Assembly (NCBI GenBank): GCA_964555825.1
Contig: CAZKTY010000022.1
Span: 1-12,439 of the forward strand
Source: CAIRYW01 sp964555825
GTDB lineage: Bacteria; Patescibacteriota; Minisyncoccia; Phycocordibacterales; CAIRYW01
DNA: 12,439 bases
Reading direction: 5' to 3'
The translations under genes and the position numbers were made by a program. This document shows positions 1-7,139 of the stretch, one piece after another (position 1 is the stretch's first letter; every line of letters begins with the position of its first letter). A model generated the notes under the pieces. It did no database searches and was not told the origin of the DNA. It saw nothing but the letters and a program-made list of their open reading frames with translations.

Positions 1-12
1 AGATGAATTTTT

Positions 13-130
13 AGTTCTGGTGATTTATCGGAGGGGTCACACCTGTTCTCATTCCGAACACAGAAGTTAAGCCCTCTAGAGCCGATGATACTCTCATATT
101 GGACGGGGAAAGTAGGTAGTCGCCGGAACT
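13..130 (+). rRNA. rrf: 5S ribosomal RNA
   Basis: 5S rRNA of the large ribosomal subunit, about 118 nt. The 5' end AGTTCTGGTG pairs with the 3' end CGCCGGAACT to form helix I, with two G.U pairs. The conserved internal segments are present: CCGAACACAGAAGTTAAG (loop B/helix III region) and GCCGATGATACT, followed by GGGAAAGTAGGTAGTCGCC near the 3' side. It probably closes an rRNA operon whose 16S and 23S genes lie before the window. The exact ends are set from the closing helix and could be off by one or two bases. Confidence 0.95.
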
Positions 131-166
131 AAGTATTTATCTAAATATCTAAAAAAATAATTTAAC

Positions 167-194
167 AACTCACTTCAATAGGTGAGTTATTTTG
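167..194 (+). terminator. Intrinsic terminator after 5S rRNA
   Basis: The stem AACTCAC (167-173) pairs with GTGAGTT (182-188) around an 8-nt loop and is followed by ATTTTG. It sits 37 nt after the 5S rRNA and probably ends the rRNA operon transcript. The stem is AT-rich and the U-tract short, so it may be modest in strength. Confidence 0.7.
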
Positions 195-228
195 CGTATC
201 TAATATTTATTATTAGAAATGGCTTAGC

Positions 229-257
229 TTTCCACTTTCCATTCAATACACTATAAT
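229..257 (+). promoter_or_regulatory. Sigma-70-type promoter giving a near-leaderless transcript
   Basis: A perfect TATAAT box (252-257) lies 17 bp after TTTCCA (229-234, 4 of 6 matches to TTGACA). The ATG at 264 begins only 6 nt after the -10 box, so the expected transcription start is at or within a base or two of the start codon. No Shine-Dalgarno sequence could fit on this transcript. Confidence 0.65.
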
Positions 258-263
258 TACAAA

Positions 264-1028
264 ATGCTTTCTTGGAGTTCAAAGAGACAATTAACTATTG
301 CTGGAGTCTTTATAATAATATTGGCCTTAGCTTTTGGTATACCAACCTATCTACATTTTGCTAATAAGCCAATGACTTGTTCAGATGGTATTCAAAATCA
401 AGGAGAAGAAGGGGTGGATTGCGGAGGTCCATGCTCAAAGGTCTGTTCTTTTGATTCAAAACAACCGATAGTTTATTACACTAGGATCTTTAAGATATCT
501 GACGGAAGATATAATGTTTTTGCTCTTGTTGAGAATCCAAATCAAGGTGTTTTTTCAACCAAGGCAGAATATTCTTTCAAACTTTATGGTGAAGATAATG
601 TATTGCTTACAGAAAAAGATGGAACTACCGTCATCCCCCCAGGAAGAGTTTTTCCTGTCTTTGAATATGGACTTGATACAGGTACAAGAATTCCTCAATC
701 AGTGTCTTTTGCTATCTCAGATAATGTTGATTGGCAGAAAGGAGTTTATCCAGAAGCAAATTTAGGTGTTGATAATAAAGGTTTTACAGCAACTGATACA
801 GCTCCTGTTCTCGAAGCAAATATTGTTAACAATGAAGTCCATACTGTTACAAATATAAAAGCCATTGGACTTGTTTATGATAAGAATGAAAATGTGATCG
901 CTGCTTCTCAGACCTTCATCAACAGTATTCCGTCTCAAGGAACTAAACAGATATTCTTTGCTTGGAGTTCTCCTTTTTCTGACATCCCAAATAAAACTCA
1001 AATTTTCTTGCTCCAAAATTCATTCTAA
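264..1028 (+). CDS. Single-pass membrane-anchored extracytoplasmic protein with Cys-rich motif
   Basis: A 254-residue protein with a short basic N-terminus and one hydrophobic segment at about residues 11-31, so most of the chain should lie outside the membrane. Just after the anchor is a compact Cys motif (C39, C53, C57, C61; core DGIQN...EGVDCGGPC), a module repeatedly found in secreted proteins of CPR bacteria, Bacteroidetes and some archaea. The four cysteines may form disulfides or bind metal. The remainder is beta-rich and seems to hold two FxLYD-like beta-sandwich domains, the second at about residues 190-250 (NIKAIGLVYDKNENVIA). It lies 1 nt before rodA and is probably cotranscribed with it, suggesting a role at the cell envelope. 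The start at 264 is supported by the TATAAT box 6 nt upstream. Its specific function is unknown. Confidence 0.85.
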   Translation: MLSWSSKRQLTIAGVFIIILALAFGIPTYLHFANKPMTCSDGIQNQGEEGVDCGGPCSKVCSFDSKQPIVYYTRIFKISDGRYNVFALVENPNQGVFSTKAEYSFKLYGEDNVLLTEKDGTTVIPPGRVFPVFEYGLDTGTRIPQSVSFAISDNVDWQKGVYPEANLGVDNKGFTATDTAPVLEANIVNNEVHTVTNIKAIGLVYDKNENVIAASQTFINSIPSQGTKQIFFAWSSPFSDIPNKTQIFLLQNSF

Positions 1029-1029
1029 A

Positions 1030-2157
1030 ATGCTTAAGGATATCTTTAAGAAAATATCTGTAGATTATCTGTTGCTTTTGGGTATTTTTCCTCTCCTTGT
1101 TGCAAGTCTTACTACCTTGAATTCTTTTACAGGGCAAAGTCAGCTTTTTACTCGCCAACTTTCATGGATGATCGCTTCGATCTTGGTATTTTTTGGACTG
1201 AGTTTTTTGGATTTTCGTTTTATGAGAAAAACAGGACCAGTTGTATTCTTGTATCTTTTGTCTATATTTTTTCTATGCGTTCTGTTCTTACTTGGTAGTA
1301 AGGTCAATGGAGCAAAAAGCTGGTTCTCACTTGGAGGTTTTTCTTTTCAGCCTGTGGATCTTGCTAAATTCTCTTTGATATTTGTTTTGGCTAAATATTT
1401 TTCTAAAAGGCATGTAGAAATTGCAAATATAAAACATATCATTATTTCAGGAATATATGCTTTCATTATCTTTTTTATAGTCCTTCTTCAGCCTGATTTT
1501 GGTTCTGCAATTGTTATTTTTTGTATTTGGTTCGGTATGGTCCTTTTTTCTGGTATCTCAAAAAAACATTTGATGACAGTCTTTGTTGGAGGAACAGTAG
1601 CTTTTCTGCTTCTCTGGAATTTTGGTTTTCATGAATACCAAAAACAGAGGATATTGAACTTTATCCATCCTTTAGCAGATATTCGTGGAAGTGGATACAA
1701 CGCCTATCAATCAATGGTTGCTGTAGGGTCTGGAGGATTATTGGGAAAGGGGATCGGCTTTGGTACTCAATCCAGACTGAACTTTCTACCAGAATATGAG
1801 ACAGACTTTGTTTTCGCAGCCTTTTCTGAAGAATGGGGATATGTTGGAGTACTTTTTATCTGTGCTTCTTTTGCACTTGTTATATTTAGGGTCCTTTCTA
1901 TTGCCTCAAGAAGTGAAAGTAATTTTGAGTCACTTTATGGGGTAGGAGTTGCGATCTTTTTGATGTCTCACTTTTTTATAAATGTTGGAATGAATATAGG
2001 ACTAATGCCCGTGACTGGAATACCCCTTCCTTTTGTAAGTTATGGAGGCTCGAACATGATGATCTGTTTTGCATCGCTTGGAGTGCTTATGGGAATGAGG
2101 AGGTATTCCCGTGTTGCGAACAAAGAAGCTATGAGGAATGAATTCTTGGGTATCTAG
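1030..2157 (+). CDS. rodA: RodA-type SEDS peptidoglycan glycosyltransferase
   Basis: An integral membrane protein of the SEDS family (RodA/FtsW/SpoVE), which polymerises lipid II into glycan strands with a partner class B penicillin-binding protein. From the ATG at 1030 it has 375 residues, close to E. coli RodA. Family landmarks are FQPVDLAK (106-113), QPDFG (154-158), the extracellular segment ending in ETDFVFAAFSEEWG with the probable catalytic Asp at 259, and NIGLMPVTGIPLPFVSYGGS (322-341). About ten hydrophobic segments are visible. RodA is preferred over FtsW because of the length, the GTQSRLNFLPE segment and the elongation-type C-terminus. An in-frame ATG at 958 would overlap the upstream gene by about 70 nt, so 1030, directly after the preceding stop, is the better start and suggests translational coupling. 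The PBP2 partner is not in the window. Confidence 0.95.
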   Translation: MLKDIFKKISVDYLLLLGIFPLLVASLTTLNSFTGQSQLFTRQLSWMIASILVFFGLSFLDFRFMRKTGPVVFLYLLSIFFLCVLFLLGSKVNGAKSWFSLGGFSFQPVDLAKFSLIFVLAKYFSKRHVEIANIKHIIISGIYAFIIFFIVLLQPDFGSAIVIFCIWFGMVLFSGISKKHLMTVFVGGTVAFLLLWNFGFHEYQKQRILNFIHPLADIRGSGYNAYQSMVAVGSGGLLGKGIGFGTQSRLNFLPEYETDFVFAAFSEEWGYVGVLFICASFALVIFRVLSIASRSESNFESLYGVGVAIFLMSHFFINVGMNIGLMPVTGIPLPFVSYGGSNMMICFASLGVLMGMRRYSRVANKEAMRNEFLGI

Positions 2158-2160
2158 TAC

Positions 2161-3285
2161 CTAATCTGAATAGAGCTTTAAAGTCTCTGACATCTGTTTC
2201 TCTAGACTGTATTCAGACAGTATCTTTCTTTTTAAATTCTTTGAAAAAGTAGATCTTTTTTCTGTATCTTTCATTAAAGATAGAATACTCTTTTCTATTT
2301 GTCGTGTATCTTGTGATCCGATCAATATTCCTTCTTTGTTATTTTCTATCAAGTTTGGGATGCCTCCTACGTTAGTCGAGATAATTGGTACTTCAGCTAA
2401 TCCTGCTTCAAGTAGTACATAGGGTAATCCCTCCTTTAAAGAAGGAAGGAGAAAGGCATCAAAGGCTCTCATATATTTTTTTGCATCATCTATCTTTCCT
2501 AAAAGAAAGATGTTCCTTGAATTATTTTTTTCTATAAGATCCTCTAATTCCTTTCGTTCATTTCCTTCCCCAATAACAAAGTACAAAATATCCATATTTG
2601 ACAAGGCTTTTATAGAATATTTCAAACCCTTGTTCTTTGTGAGCTCTGCAATTGTACCAACCCAAAAAGTATCCTCTGGTAGATTCCTTCCATATATTTT
2701 TGAGATTTCCTGTCTTGCATTTTCTTTTGTTAAAAGATCAAATTCTTTTATTCCGTTCTTGATGACAAATACTTTTGAAGTGATGAAATGCCAAAATTTT
2801 ATTTGAGCTTTCTCTTTGAATGAAAGAACGATGATCTTGTCGCAAAGCATAGAAGTTGTAAAAGAAAAATACTCAAGTAGTTTTTTCTGCCAGAAAGGTC
2901 TTTCTTCCATAAAAGGCCAACCATGTACGGTATATACTATCTTTTTAACCCCAATAAGTTTTCCTGCAACAGCTCCAAGTCCTCCTGCCTTTGGACTATG
3001 TAAATGAATTATGTCAGGCTTGAATTCTTTAATGATCTTGTAAATAGAGATAAAAGAACTAAGGTCATTCAGTATCTTTACATCTCTACCAAGTCCGCCG
3101 ATCTTGAAAGTCTTTATATTTTCTTTTTTTAAGATCTCAAATAGTTCTCCATCTCCTCCTGCTGCAACGGCAATATCGAATTTGTCCTTAAAAGCCATTG
3201 ATATTTCAAATACTGCTTTTTGGGCACCTCCCATAGGGGAGGATTTTGTGATGACATAGAGTATTTTTTTTCTTTTGGGTTCCAT
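2161..3285 (-). CDS. GT4-family glycosyltransferase
   Basis: A 374-residue GT-B-fold, retaining glycosyltransferase of family GT4, acting at the cytoplasmic side of the membrane on a lipid-linked or polysaccharide acceptor. The N-terminal domain has the Gly-rich acceptor-side loop SPMGGAQ (16-22) and HLHSPKAGG (94-102). The C-terminal donor domain begins near VGTIAELTKNKG (209-220) and contains the E-x7-E motif of GT4 enzymes (EGLPYVLLE, E285 and E293), followed by GGIPNLIE. The sugar and acceptor cannot be read from the sequence. It is divergent from the glycosylphosphotransferase/epimerase genes and so probably belongs to the same glycan locus. A weak reverse-strand promoter is possible (TTAACA at 3331-3326, 18 bp, TTAAAT at 3307-3302). 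Its stop is 3 nt from that of rodA, with no terminator between them. Confidence 0.93.
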   Translation of the reverse strand: MEPKRKKILYVITKSSPMGGAQKAVFEISMAFKDKFDIAVAAGGDGELFEILKKENIKTFKIGGLGRDVKILNDLSSFISIYKIIKEFKPDIIHLHSPKAGGLGAVAGKLIGVKKIVYTVHGWPFMEERPFWQKKLLEYFSFTTSMLCDKIIVLSFKEKAQIKFWHFITSKVFVIKNGIKEFDLLTKENARQEISKIYGRNLPEDTFWVGTIAELTKNKGLKYSIKALSNMDILYFVIGEGNERKELEDLIEKNNSRNIFLLGKIDDAKKYMRAFDAFLLPSLKEGLPYVLLEAGLAEVPIISTNVGGIPNLIENNKEGILIGSQDTRQIEKSILSLMKDTEKRSTFSKNLKRKILSEYSLEKQMSETLKLYSD

Positions 3286-3316
3286 TTAGGTTTTTCTTAT
3301 TATTTAATAACTGCTA

Positions 3317-3346
3317 TTCACCATCTGTTAAATATTGTAGTATATA
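3317..3346 (+). promoter_or_regulatory. Probable promoter of the glycosylphosphotransferase gene
   Basis: TTCACC (3317-3322) is followed after 18 bp by TATATA (3341-3346), and the ATG at 3353 begins 6 nt later. The spacing matches the clearer TATAAT promoter before the gene at 264 and implies a leaderless or nearly leaderless mRNA. The boxes are imperfect and the region is AT-rich, so the assignment rests mainly on spacing. Confidence 0.4.
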
Positions 3347-3352
3347 TTACCA

Positions 3353-4696
3353 ATGCTTTCGACAAATAAAAGGGAGCCACTAATTCTTCTGATAGGCGAC
3401 TTAATATGTCTCTTTTTGGCTCTTTTCCTATCTCTGTATTTAAGATCTTTTGAAATTCCAACAGCTGAGACCTTATTGTTGAATCTCCAATCGTGGAGTT
3501 TTATATTTGCGATCACTATCTTATCTTTTTTTATCGCGGGCTTGTATGAGAAGCATCGTTCAATACTCGTCAAGAAAATACCAGAGCTACTTTTCAATTC
3601 GGAGATCTTTAATGCAATAATTGCGATCATTTTCTTTTATTTTACACCTTTCTTTGGGGTGTCTCCTAAGACCATACTATTTATATACATAGTAGTTTCT
3701 TTTTTGCTTCTTTTTTCTTGGAGGATGCTCGCATTGGATCTTTTCTTTTCAAGAGAAAAGGAGAATGCTTTGCTTATTGCTCGCGGAGCTGAAGCTGTTC
3801 TCCTAGAAAAAGAGATAAATGAAAATCCTAGATACAATTTTAGGATCATCCAAAGGATCGATACTGAGGAACATGGTTTAGATTTTAATAAGGATGTGCT
3901 TGAAAAGATATCGAATGAGAAAGTAAAAATCTTGATCGTCGATTCTGTGGATCAAAAGATCTCTGCTTTTCTTCCCAATTTTTATGATCTGATCTTTTCT
4001 AGGATCACTTTTTTGGAGATGCATGACTTGTATGAAGAGGTCTTTGATAGAGTTCCTATCTCACTTTTGGATTATAGTTGGTTTCTTGAACATATCAGTG
4101 CAACCCCAAGAGAGGTCTATGACATTTTGAAGAGGTTGATGGATATTTTTATCTCCATTCCTCTCCTTTTGATCTCATTATTTTTTTATCCGTTTATATA
4201 TGTAGCAGAATTATTTGAGGGAAATAGAACTCTTTTTTCATTTCAGGAGAGGGTGGGTCAATTTGGTAAAAAGATCAGGTTGATAAAATTCCGTACTATG
4301 CTTTTTGATGATAATGGTGAATGGAAAGGTGAAAAACAAAATAAAGTGACAAGAGTTGGAAAATTTTTAAGAATGTCCAGATTCGATGAGCTTCCTCAAC
4401 TTTGGAATGTTCTAAGGGGTGATATCTCTCTCATTGGTCCTCGTCCAGAATTTCCAAAAGCAGTCAGTGAGTATGAACTCCAGATCCCATATTATGGAGT
4501 GAGACACATTATAAAACCTGGGCTTTCAGGTTGGGCTCAGATATATGGTGAGCATCCTCATCATGGTATAGGTGTCGCTGAAACAAAGAATAAACTTTCC
4601 TATGATCTTTTCTATATTAAACGCAGATCACTTCTGCTTGATCTGATCATTGCACTCAAGACGATCAAAACACTTTTATCTAGGCAGGGAATATAA
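3353..4696 (+). CDS. Polyprenyl glycosylphosphotransferase (WbaP/WcaJ-like initiating sugar transferase)
   Basis: Initiates assembly of a surface glycan by moving a sugar-1-phosphate from a nucleotide sugar to undecaprenyl phosphate at the inner leaflet. It has 447 residues, the usual size for the long polyisoprenyl-phosphate hexose-1-phosphate transferases. About four transmembrane segments (roughly 10-30, 49-63, 87-101, 107-125) lead into a cytoplasmic nucleotide-binding-like domain (about 135-235). The catalytic bacterial sugar transferase domain starts at KRLMDIF (260-266), with a re-entrant hydrophobic helix (265-288), KFRTM (312-316), the catalytic Asp-Glu pair RFDELPQLWNVL (D345, E346), GPRPEF (362-367) and KPGLSGWAQ (388-396). 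The donor sugar is unknown. The epimerase 19 nt downstream may supply it. The protein starts just after a promoter-like sequence with no Shine-Dalgarno site. Confidence 0.93.
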   Translation: MLSTNKREPLILLIGDLICLFLALFLSLYLRSFEIPTAETLLLNLQSWSFIFAITILSFFIAGLYEKHRSILVKKIPELLFNSEIFNAIIAIIFFYFTPFFGVSPKTILFIYIVVSFLLLFSWRMLALDLFFSREKENALLIARGAEAVLLEKEINENPRYNFRIIQRIDTEEHGLDFNKDVLEKISNEKVKILIVDSVDQKISAFLPNFYDLIFSRITFLEMHDLYEEVFDRVPISLLDYSWFLEHISATPREVYDILKRLMDIFISIPLLLISLFFYPFIYVAELFEGNRTLFSFQERVGQFGKKIRLIKFRTMLFDDNGEWKGEKQNKVTRVGKFLRMSRFDELPQLWNVLRGDISLIGPRPEFPKAVSEYELQIPYYGVRHIIKPGLSGWAQIYGEHPHHGIGVAETKNKLSYDLFYIKRRSLLLDLIIALKTIKTLLSRQGI

Positions 4697-4709
4697 ATAA
4701 GTTTAAAAT
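4681..4709 (+). promoter_or_regulatory. Possible internal promoter for the epimerase gene
   Basis: TAGGCA (4681-4686) and TAAAAT (4704-4709) are separated by 17 bp, and the -10 box ends 6 nt before the ATG at 4716, the same geometry as the other leaderless-looking starts here. The -35 box is inside the end of the upstream gene. No Shine-Dalgarno sequence is present. The match is weak, and readthrough from the preceding gene is an equally good explanation. Confidence 0.25.
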
Positions 4710-4715
4710 AAAAAG

Positions 4716-5612
4716 ATGAAAAAAATAATTGTTACAGGTGGAGCAGGTTTTATTGGATCAAATGCAGTAGATGCTTTGGTCGAGAAAGGATTTGAAGTAC
4801 ATATTATAGATGACCTTTCTGGCGGTAAATTAGAAAATGTAAATCCAAGATCTATTTTTCATAAAGCTGATATAAGAAAACTTGATGAGATAATGCCTAT
4901 ATTTTCTGGTGTGGAGTATGTGTTCCATTTCGCTGCTTTACCTCGTGTTCAATATTCAATTGATAATCCTGTAGAAACAGCCGAAGTAAATATTACAGGT
5001 ACACAAAATGTCTTGATCGCATCTCAAAGGTCAGGTGTGAAAAGAGTGATCTATTCTGCTTCAAGTGCTGCTTACGGGGATCAAAAAACAATGCCTCTTG
5101 ATGAGGCAATGCTTCCTCAGCCAAAGAGTCCTTATGGATTGCAAAAATATGTTGGAGAACATCTATGTAGGTTATGGTCAGAGATTTTTGGGATAGAAAC
5201 GGTATCTCTTAGATATTTTAATGTTTATGGTCCTCGTCAGGCTGACGAAGGAGCTTACGCTTTAGTTATTGCTCATTTTTTGAAACAAAAAAGGGAAGGA
5301 AAACCTATGACAATCACTGGCGATGGAATGCAGACAAGAGATTTCACTCATGTCAGGGATGTTGTTCGTGCGAATATCTTGGCAATGGAAAGTGACAGAG
5401 TTGGCAAAGGGGAAGTTATGAATATAGGAACGGGGAAAAATCATAGTGTACTTGATATCGCTAAAATGATCGGAGGTGAGTACGAATTTATTGCAGCGCG
5501 AATTGAACCTCATGATACTTTGGCTGATATTACTCGGGCAAAATTTTTGTTGGGCTGGGAACCGAAAGAGGATTTTGAGAGATCTATTGAGGAGTTGAAA
5601 AATGATAAATAA
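4716..5612 (+). CDS. Extended SDR NAD-dependent nucleotide-sugar epimerase/dehydratase
   Basis: A 298-residue cytosolic enzyme of the extended short-chain dehydrogenase/reductase family, related to UDP-glucose and UDP-GlcNAc 4-epimerases (GalE/WbpP type). The N-terminal Rossmann fold has GGAGFIG (8-14) for NAD binding and an acidic residue at the end of beta-2 (IDDLSGG, about residues 31-37) that favours NAD over NADP. The catalytic set is visible: Ser in SASSAAYG (114-121) and Tyr140/Lys144 in YGLQK. SLRYFNVYGPRQ and the later DFTHVRDVV are typical of the sugar-nucleotide half. It probably makes the sugar nucleotide used by the upstream glycosylphosphotransferase or the divergent GT4 enzyme. 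Substrate specificity (Glc, GlcNAc or uronic acid) cannot be decided. Its end overlaps the next gene by 11 nt. Confidence 0.92.
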   Translation: MKKIIVTGGAGFIGSNAVDALVEKGFEVHIIDDLSGGKLENVNPRSIFHKADIRKLDEIMPIFSGVEYVFHFAALPRVQYSIDNPVETAEVNITGTQNVLIASQRSGVKRVIYSASSAAYGDQKTMPLDEAMLPQPKSPYGLQKYVGEHLCRLWSEIFGIETVSLRYFNVYGPRQADEGAYALVIAHFLKQKREGKPMTITGDGMQTRDFTHVRDVVRANILAMESDRVGKGEVMNIGTGKNHSVLDIAKMIGGEYEFIAARIEPHDTLADITRAKFLLGWEPKEDFERSIEELKNDK

Positions 5613-6279
5613 AACCCCTGAATCTTTGGATCAGAACATAGAAATGGTTCCGGAAGGAAAGGTTTTGGAGTATGAGGATCTTGATGAACAGCAGATAGAA
5701 AGACTCAAAGAAGATATCAAGGAACACAATGGACTTGTAAGGATCTTTATACACGCAGACTGGATCACCAATGATTATGAAGAAAGAATAAAAAAGCCTA
5801 TGCTCAGACTTTTAAGATCTCGTAATTCTCCTCCTATTTTTTTTCTTGAAGATAAAACAGATTTCGATAATATTAAGAAGATCTTTGGAATTTTGGATGA
5901 GGATCTTGGAATACTGGCTAAGCCTATTTATTTGCAAAGAACAATGAAACAAAGACCTTATCCTATATTTAGTAAGAGCACATACGAAGGATTAGGAAAA
6001 TATCGTGACTACGATCTTTCTGATGAGAATTCTTTGGTAGAAACAAATACAGCTATGTTTATTGTATCTCTTGAGGGACTTGGAGTTAAAAAAATTTTAA
6101 TTGGTGGAAATAATTTGGTCATAGATGGAAAAGATCTACAGCAGTGCGTTCCTTCTTTTATAGAAAAGATCGATGTTCTTAAAAATGAAGGGTTTACAGA
6201 TATGGATGTTAAAGTATCCGAGATGACAGGACCTCAGAGAAGAAGTGATCTAAGGGGAATAAGGGACGATCTAATTTAA
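5602..6279 (+). CDS. Hypothetical protein, cotranscribed with the epimerase
   Basis: A 225-residue soluble protein that I do not recognise. Its start overlaps the end of the epimerase by 11 nt and is preceded by a good Shine-Dalgarno sequence (GAGGAG, 5589-5594, 7 nt spacing), so it is a genuine operon member with likely translational coupling. The N-terminal 45 residues are acidic and probably helical. Then come alternating hydrophobic strands and helices (LVRIFIHADWI 45-55; PPIFFLED 77-84; AMFIVSLEGLGVKKILIGGNNL 151-172), which look like an alpha/beta fold. The C-terminus is polar (GPQRRSDLRGIRDD). There is no signal peptide or membrane segment. Position suggests a link to glycan synthesis, but operons in compact genomes often mix functions. 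Confidence 0.8.
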   Translation: MINKTPESLDQNIEMVPEGKVLEYEDLDEQQIERLKEDIKEHNGLVRIFIHADWITNDYEERIKKPMLRLLRSRNSPPIFFLEDKTDFDNIKKIFGILDEDLGILAKPIYLQRTMKQRPYPIFSKSTYEGLGKYRDYDLSDENSLVETNTAMFIVSLEGLGVKKILIGGNNLVIDGKDLQQCVPSFIEKIDVLKNEGFTDMDVKVSEMTGPQRRSDLRGIRDDLI

Positions 6280-6297
6280 AATTAAAACCATTCGATC

Positions 6298-6978
6298 ATG
6301 TCAGAATTCAATATTTATGATGGTATAGAGGGCCAAGAGGGAGAAAAATGGTATCTCGAGAGGATCTTGGATGCTGTAAAAAACGACAGTGTTGAAGATG
6401 TTTTAGCAGCACTTCATCATGCTTAGGTCAGTGGGTATGATATTTCTTCTATGTCTGTTATTGAAAAAGATGATTCAAGCGGATGGGACAATTTTACAAA
6501 TCTGCAAATGGTGATGGATAGATTTTTTGTAGATAAGATCAAATCTGGCTATCTTGATGCAGAAGATAGAAAGAGGATATATGAAAGGATATTACCTTAT
6601 GATATTGATCTAGCTTATGCGTTGATAATGAGGATTGATGACGAAGACGAGGATGATGAAAAAAAATATTCACTTGAATTTTCTGACACGGAGATCAATC
6701 CTGAAGAATTATTTGAAACACAGACCTCTCATTATGAATACCTAATGGAAAAGAATTTTAAACCTTTAGAGCTTCATAAGGTGTTATGGAATGATGGACA
6801 TCTTGATGATTCTTCACTTTATGATCTGAATGATCTCATCAAACGTAAGATCTTAGATTATGCAAAAGACTATATGAAAAAGAATCCAAAAAATGATACC
6901 AATATTCCACATTTTGAAGCAGCTAAGTTTCTTAAGGAAAAATTTGAGAGAGAATTAGAGGATAAAGAAAGTTTCTGA
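6298..6978 (+). pseudogene. Unrecognised gene interrupted by an in-frame TAG
   Basis: From the ATG at 6298 a frame reads 42 codons (start MSEFNIYDGIEGQEGEKWY) to a TAG at 6424-6426, then continues without another stop, in the same frame, to TGA at 6976-6978. The downstream part holds the 175-codon ORF that begins with ATG at 6451. Replacing the TAG by one sense codon gives a continuous 226-residue acidic, soluble, mainly helical protein with similar composition on both sides. A single C-to-T change of CAG (Gln) would explain it (LHHA-Q-VSGYDI). No Shine-Dalgarno sequence precedes 6451, so efficient restart there is not supported. The gene follows the previous stop by 18 nt, without a clear Shine-Dalgarno site of its own. 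It could be a fresh pseudogene, a sequencing or population variant, or a functional 175-residue gene starting at 6451. Its function is unknown. Confidence 0.6.
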
Positions 6979-7006
6979 TCTACTGATCTTGATAGGAAAG
7001 TTTTGT

Positions 7007-7060
7007 ATGGATCACCTCATTAATGTAGATCCAGAGATTGTAAGAGAATATATGAGATGA
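7007..7060 (+). CDS. Possible 17-codon small ORF
   Basis: ATG at 7007 opens a short frame, MDHLINVDPEIVREYMR, ending at TGA (7058-7060). AGGAAAG (6994-7000) lies 6 nt upstream and could serve as a Shine-Dalgarno site. The composition looks protein-like for its length, but a 17-residue ORF can arise by chance. The same frame is open from 6959, so it could also be the displaced C-terminus of the damaged gene before it. Confidence 0.25.
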   Translation: MDHLINVDPEIVREYMR

Positions 7061-7102
7061 TCGTTGTATATTTGTATCCCTGGTGCAACGGAATATTACT
7101 CT

Positions 7103-7131
7103 TTTGCATATTTTATTTAAATTCGTATAAT
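7103..7131 (+). promoter_or_regulatory. secDF promoter, near-leaderless
   Basis: A perfect TATAAT (7126-7131) lies 17 bp after TTTGCA (7103-7108, 4 of 6 matches to TTGACA). The secD ATG starts 8 nt after the -10 box, so the transcript should begin at or next to the start codon. There is no Shine-Dalgarno sequence before secD. Confidence 0.65.
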
Positions 7132-7139
7132 AAGCACCT

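Noticed and set aside
958..1029. Upstream in-frame ATG that would extend RodA by 24 residues.
   Set aside because: It overlaps the preceding gene by about 70 nt, and the added residues do not resemble RodA N-termini. The ATG at 1030 directly follows the upstream stop and gives the usual family length.
7009..7032. GGATC and GATCC inverted repeat in the 6979-7139 gap.
   Set aside because: There are only five pairs with a 14-nt loop, in a stretch already rich in GATC. This is likely chance.
6298..7060. UGA read as glycine, as in Gracilibacteria and Absconditabacteria.
   Set aside because: The long conserved genes contain no internal in-frame TGA and use normal Gly codons. TGA appears only at the end of the gene at 6978 and in the small ORF, consistent with the standard code.
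7063..7090. Possible terminator before secD: CGTTGTA pairing with TGCAACG.
   Set aside because: The loop is 15 nt, one pair is G.U, and no T-run follows directly (GAATATTACTCTTTT). It is too weak to call.
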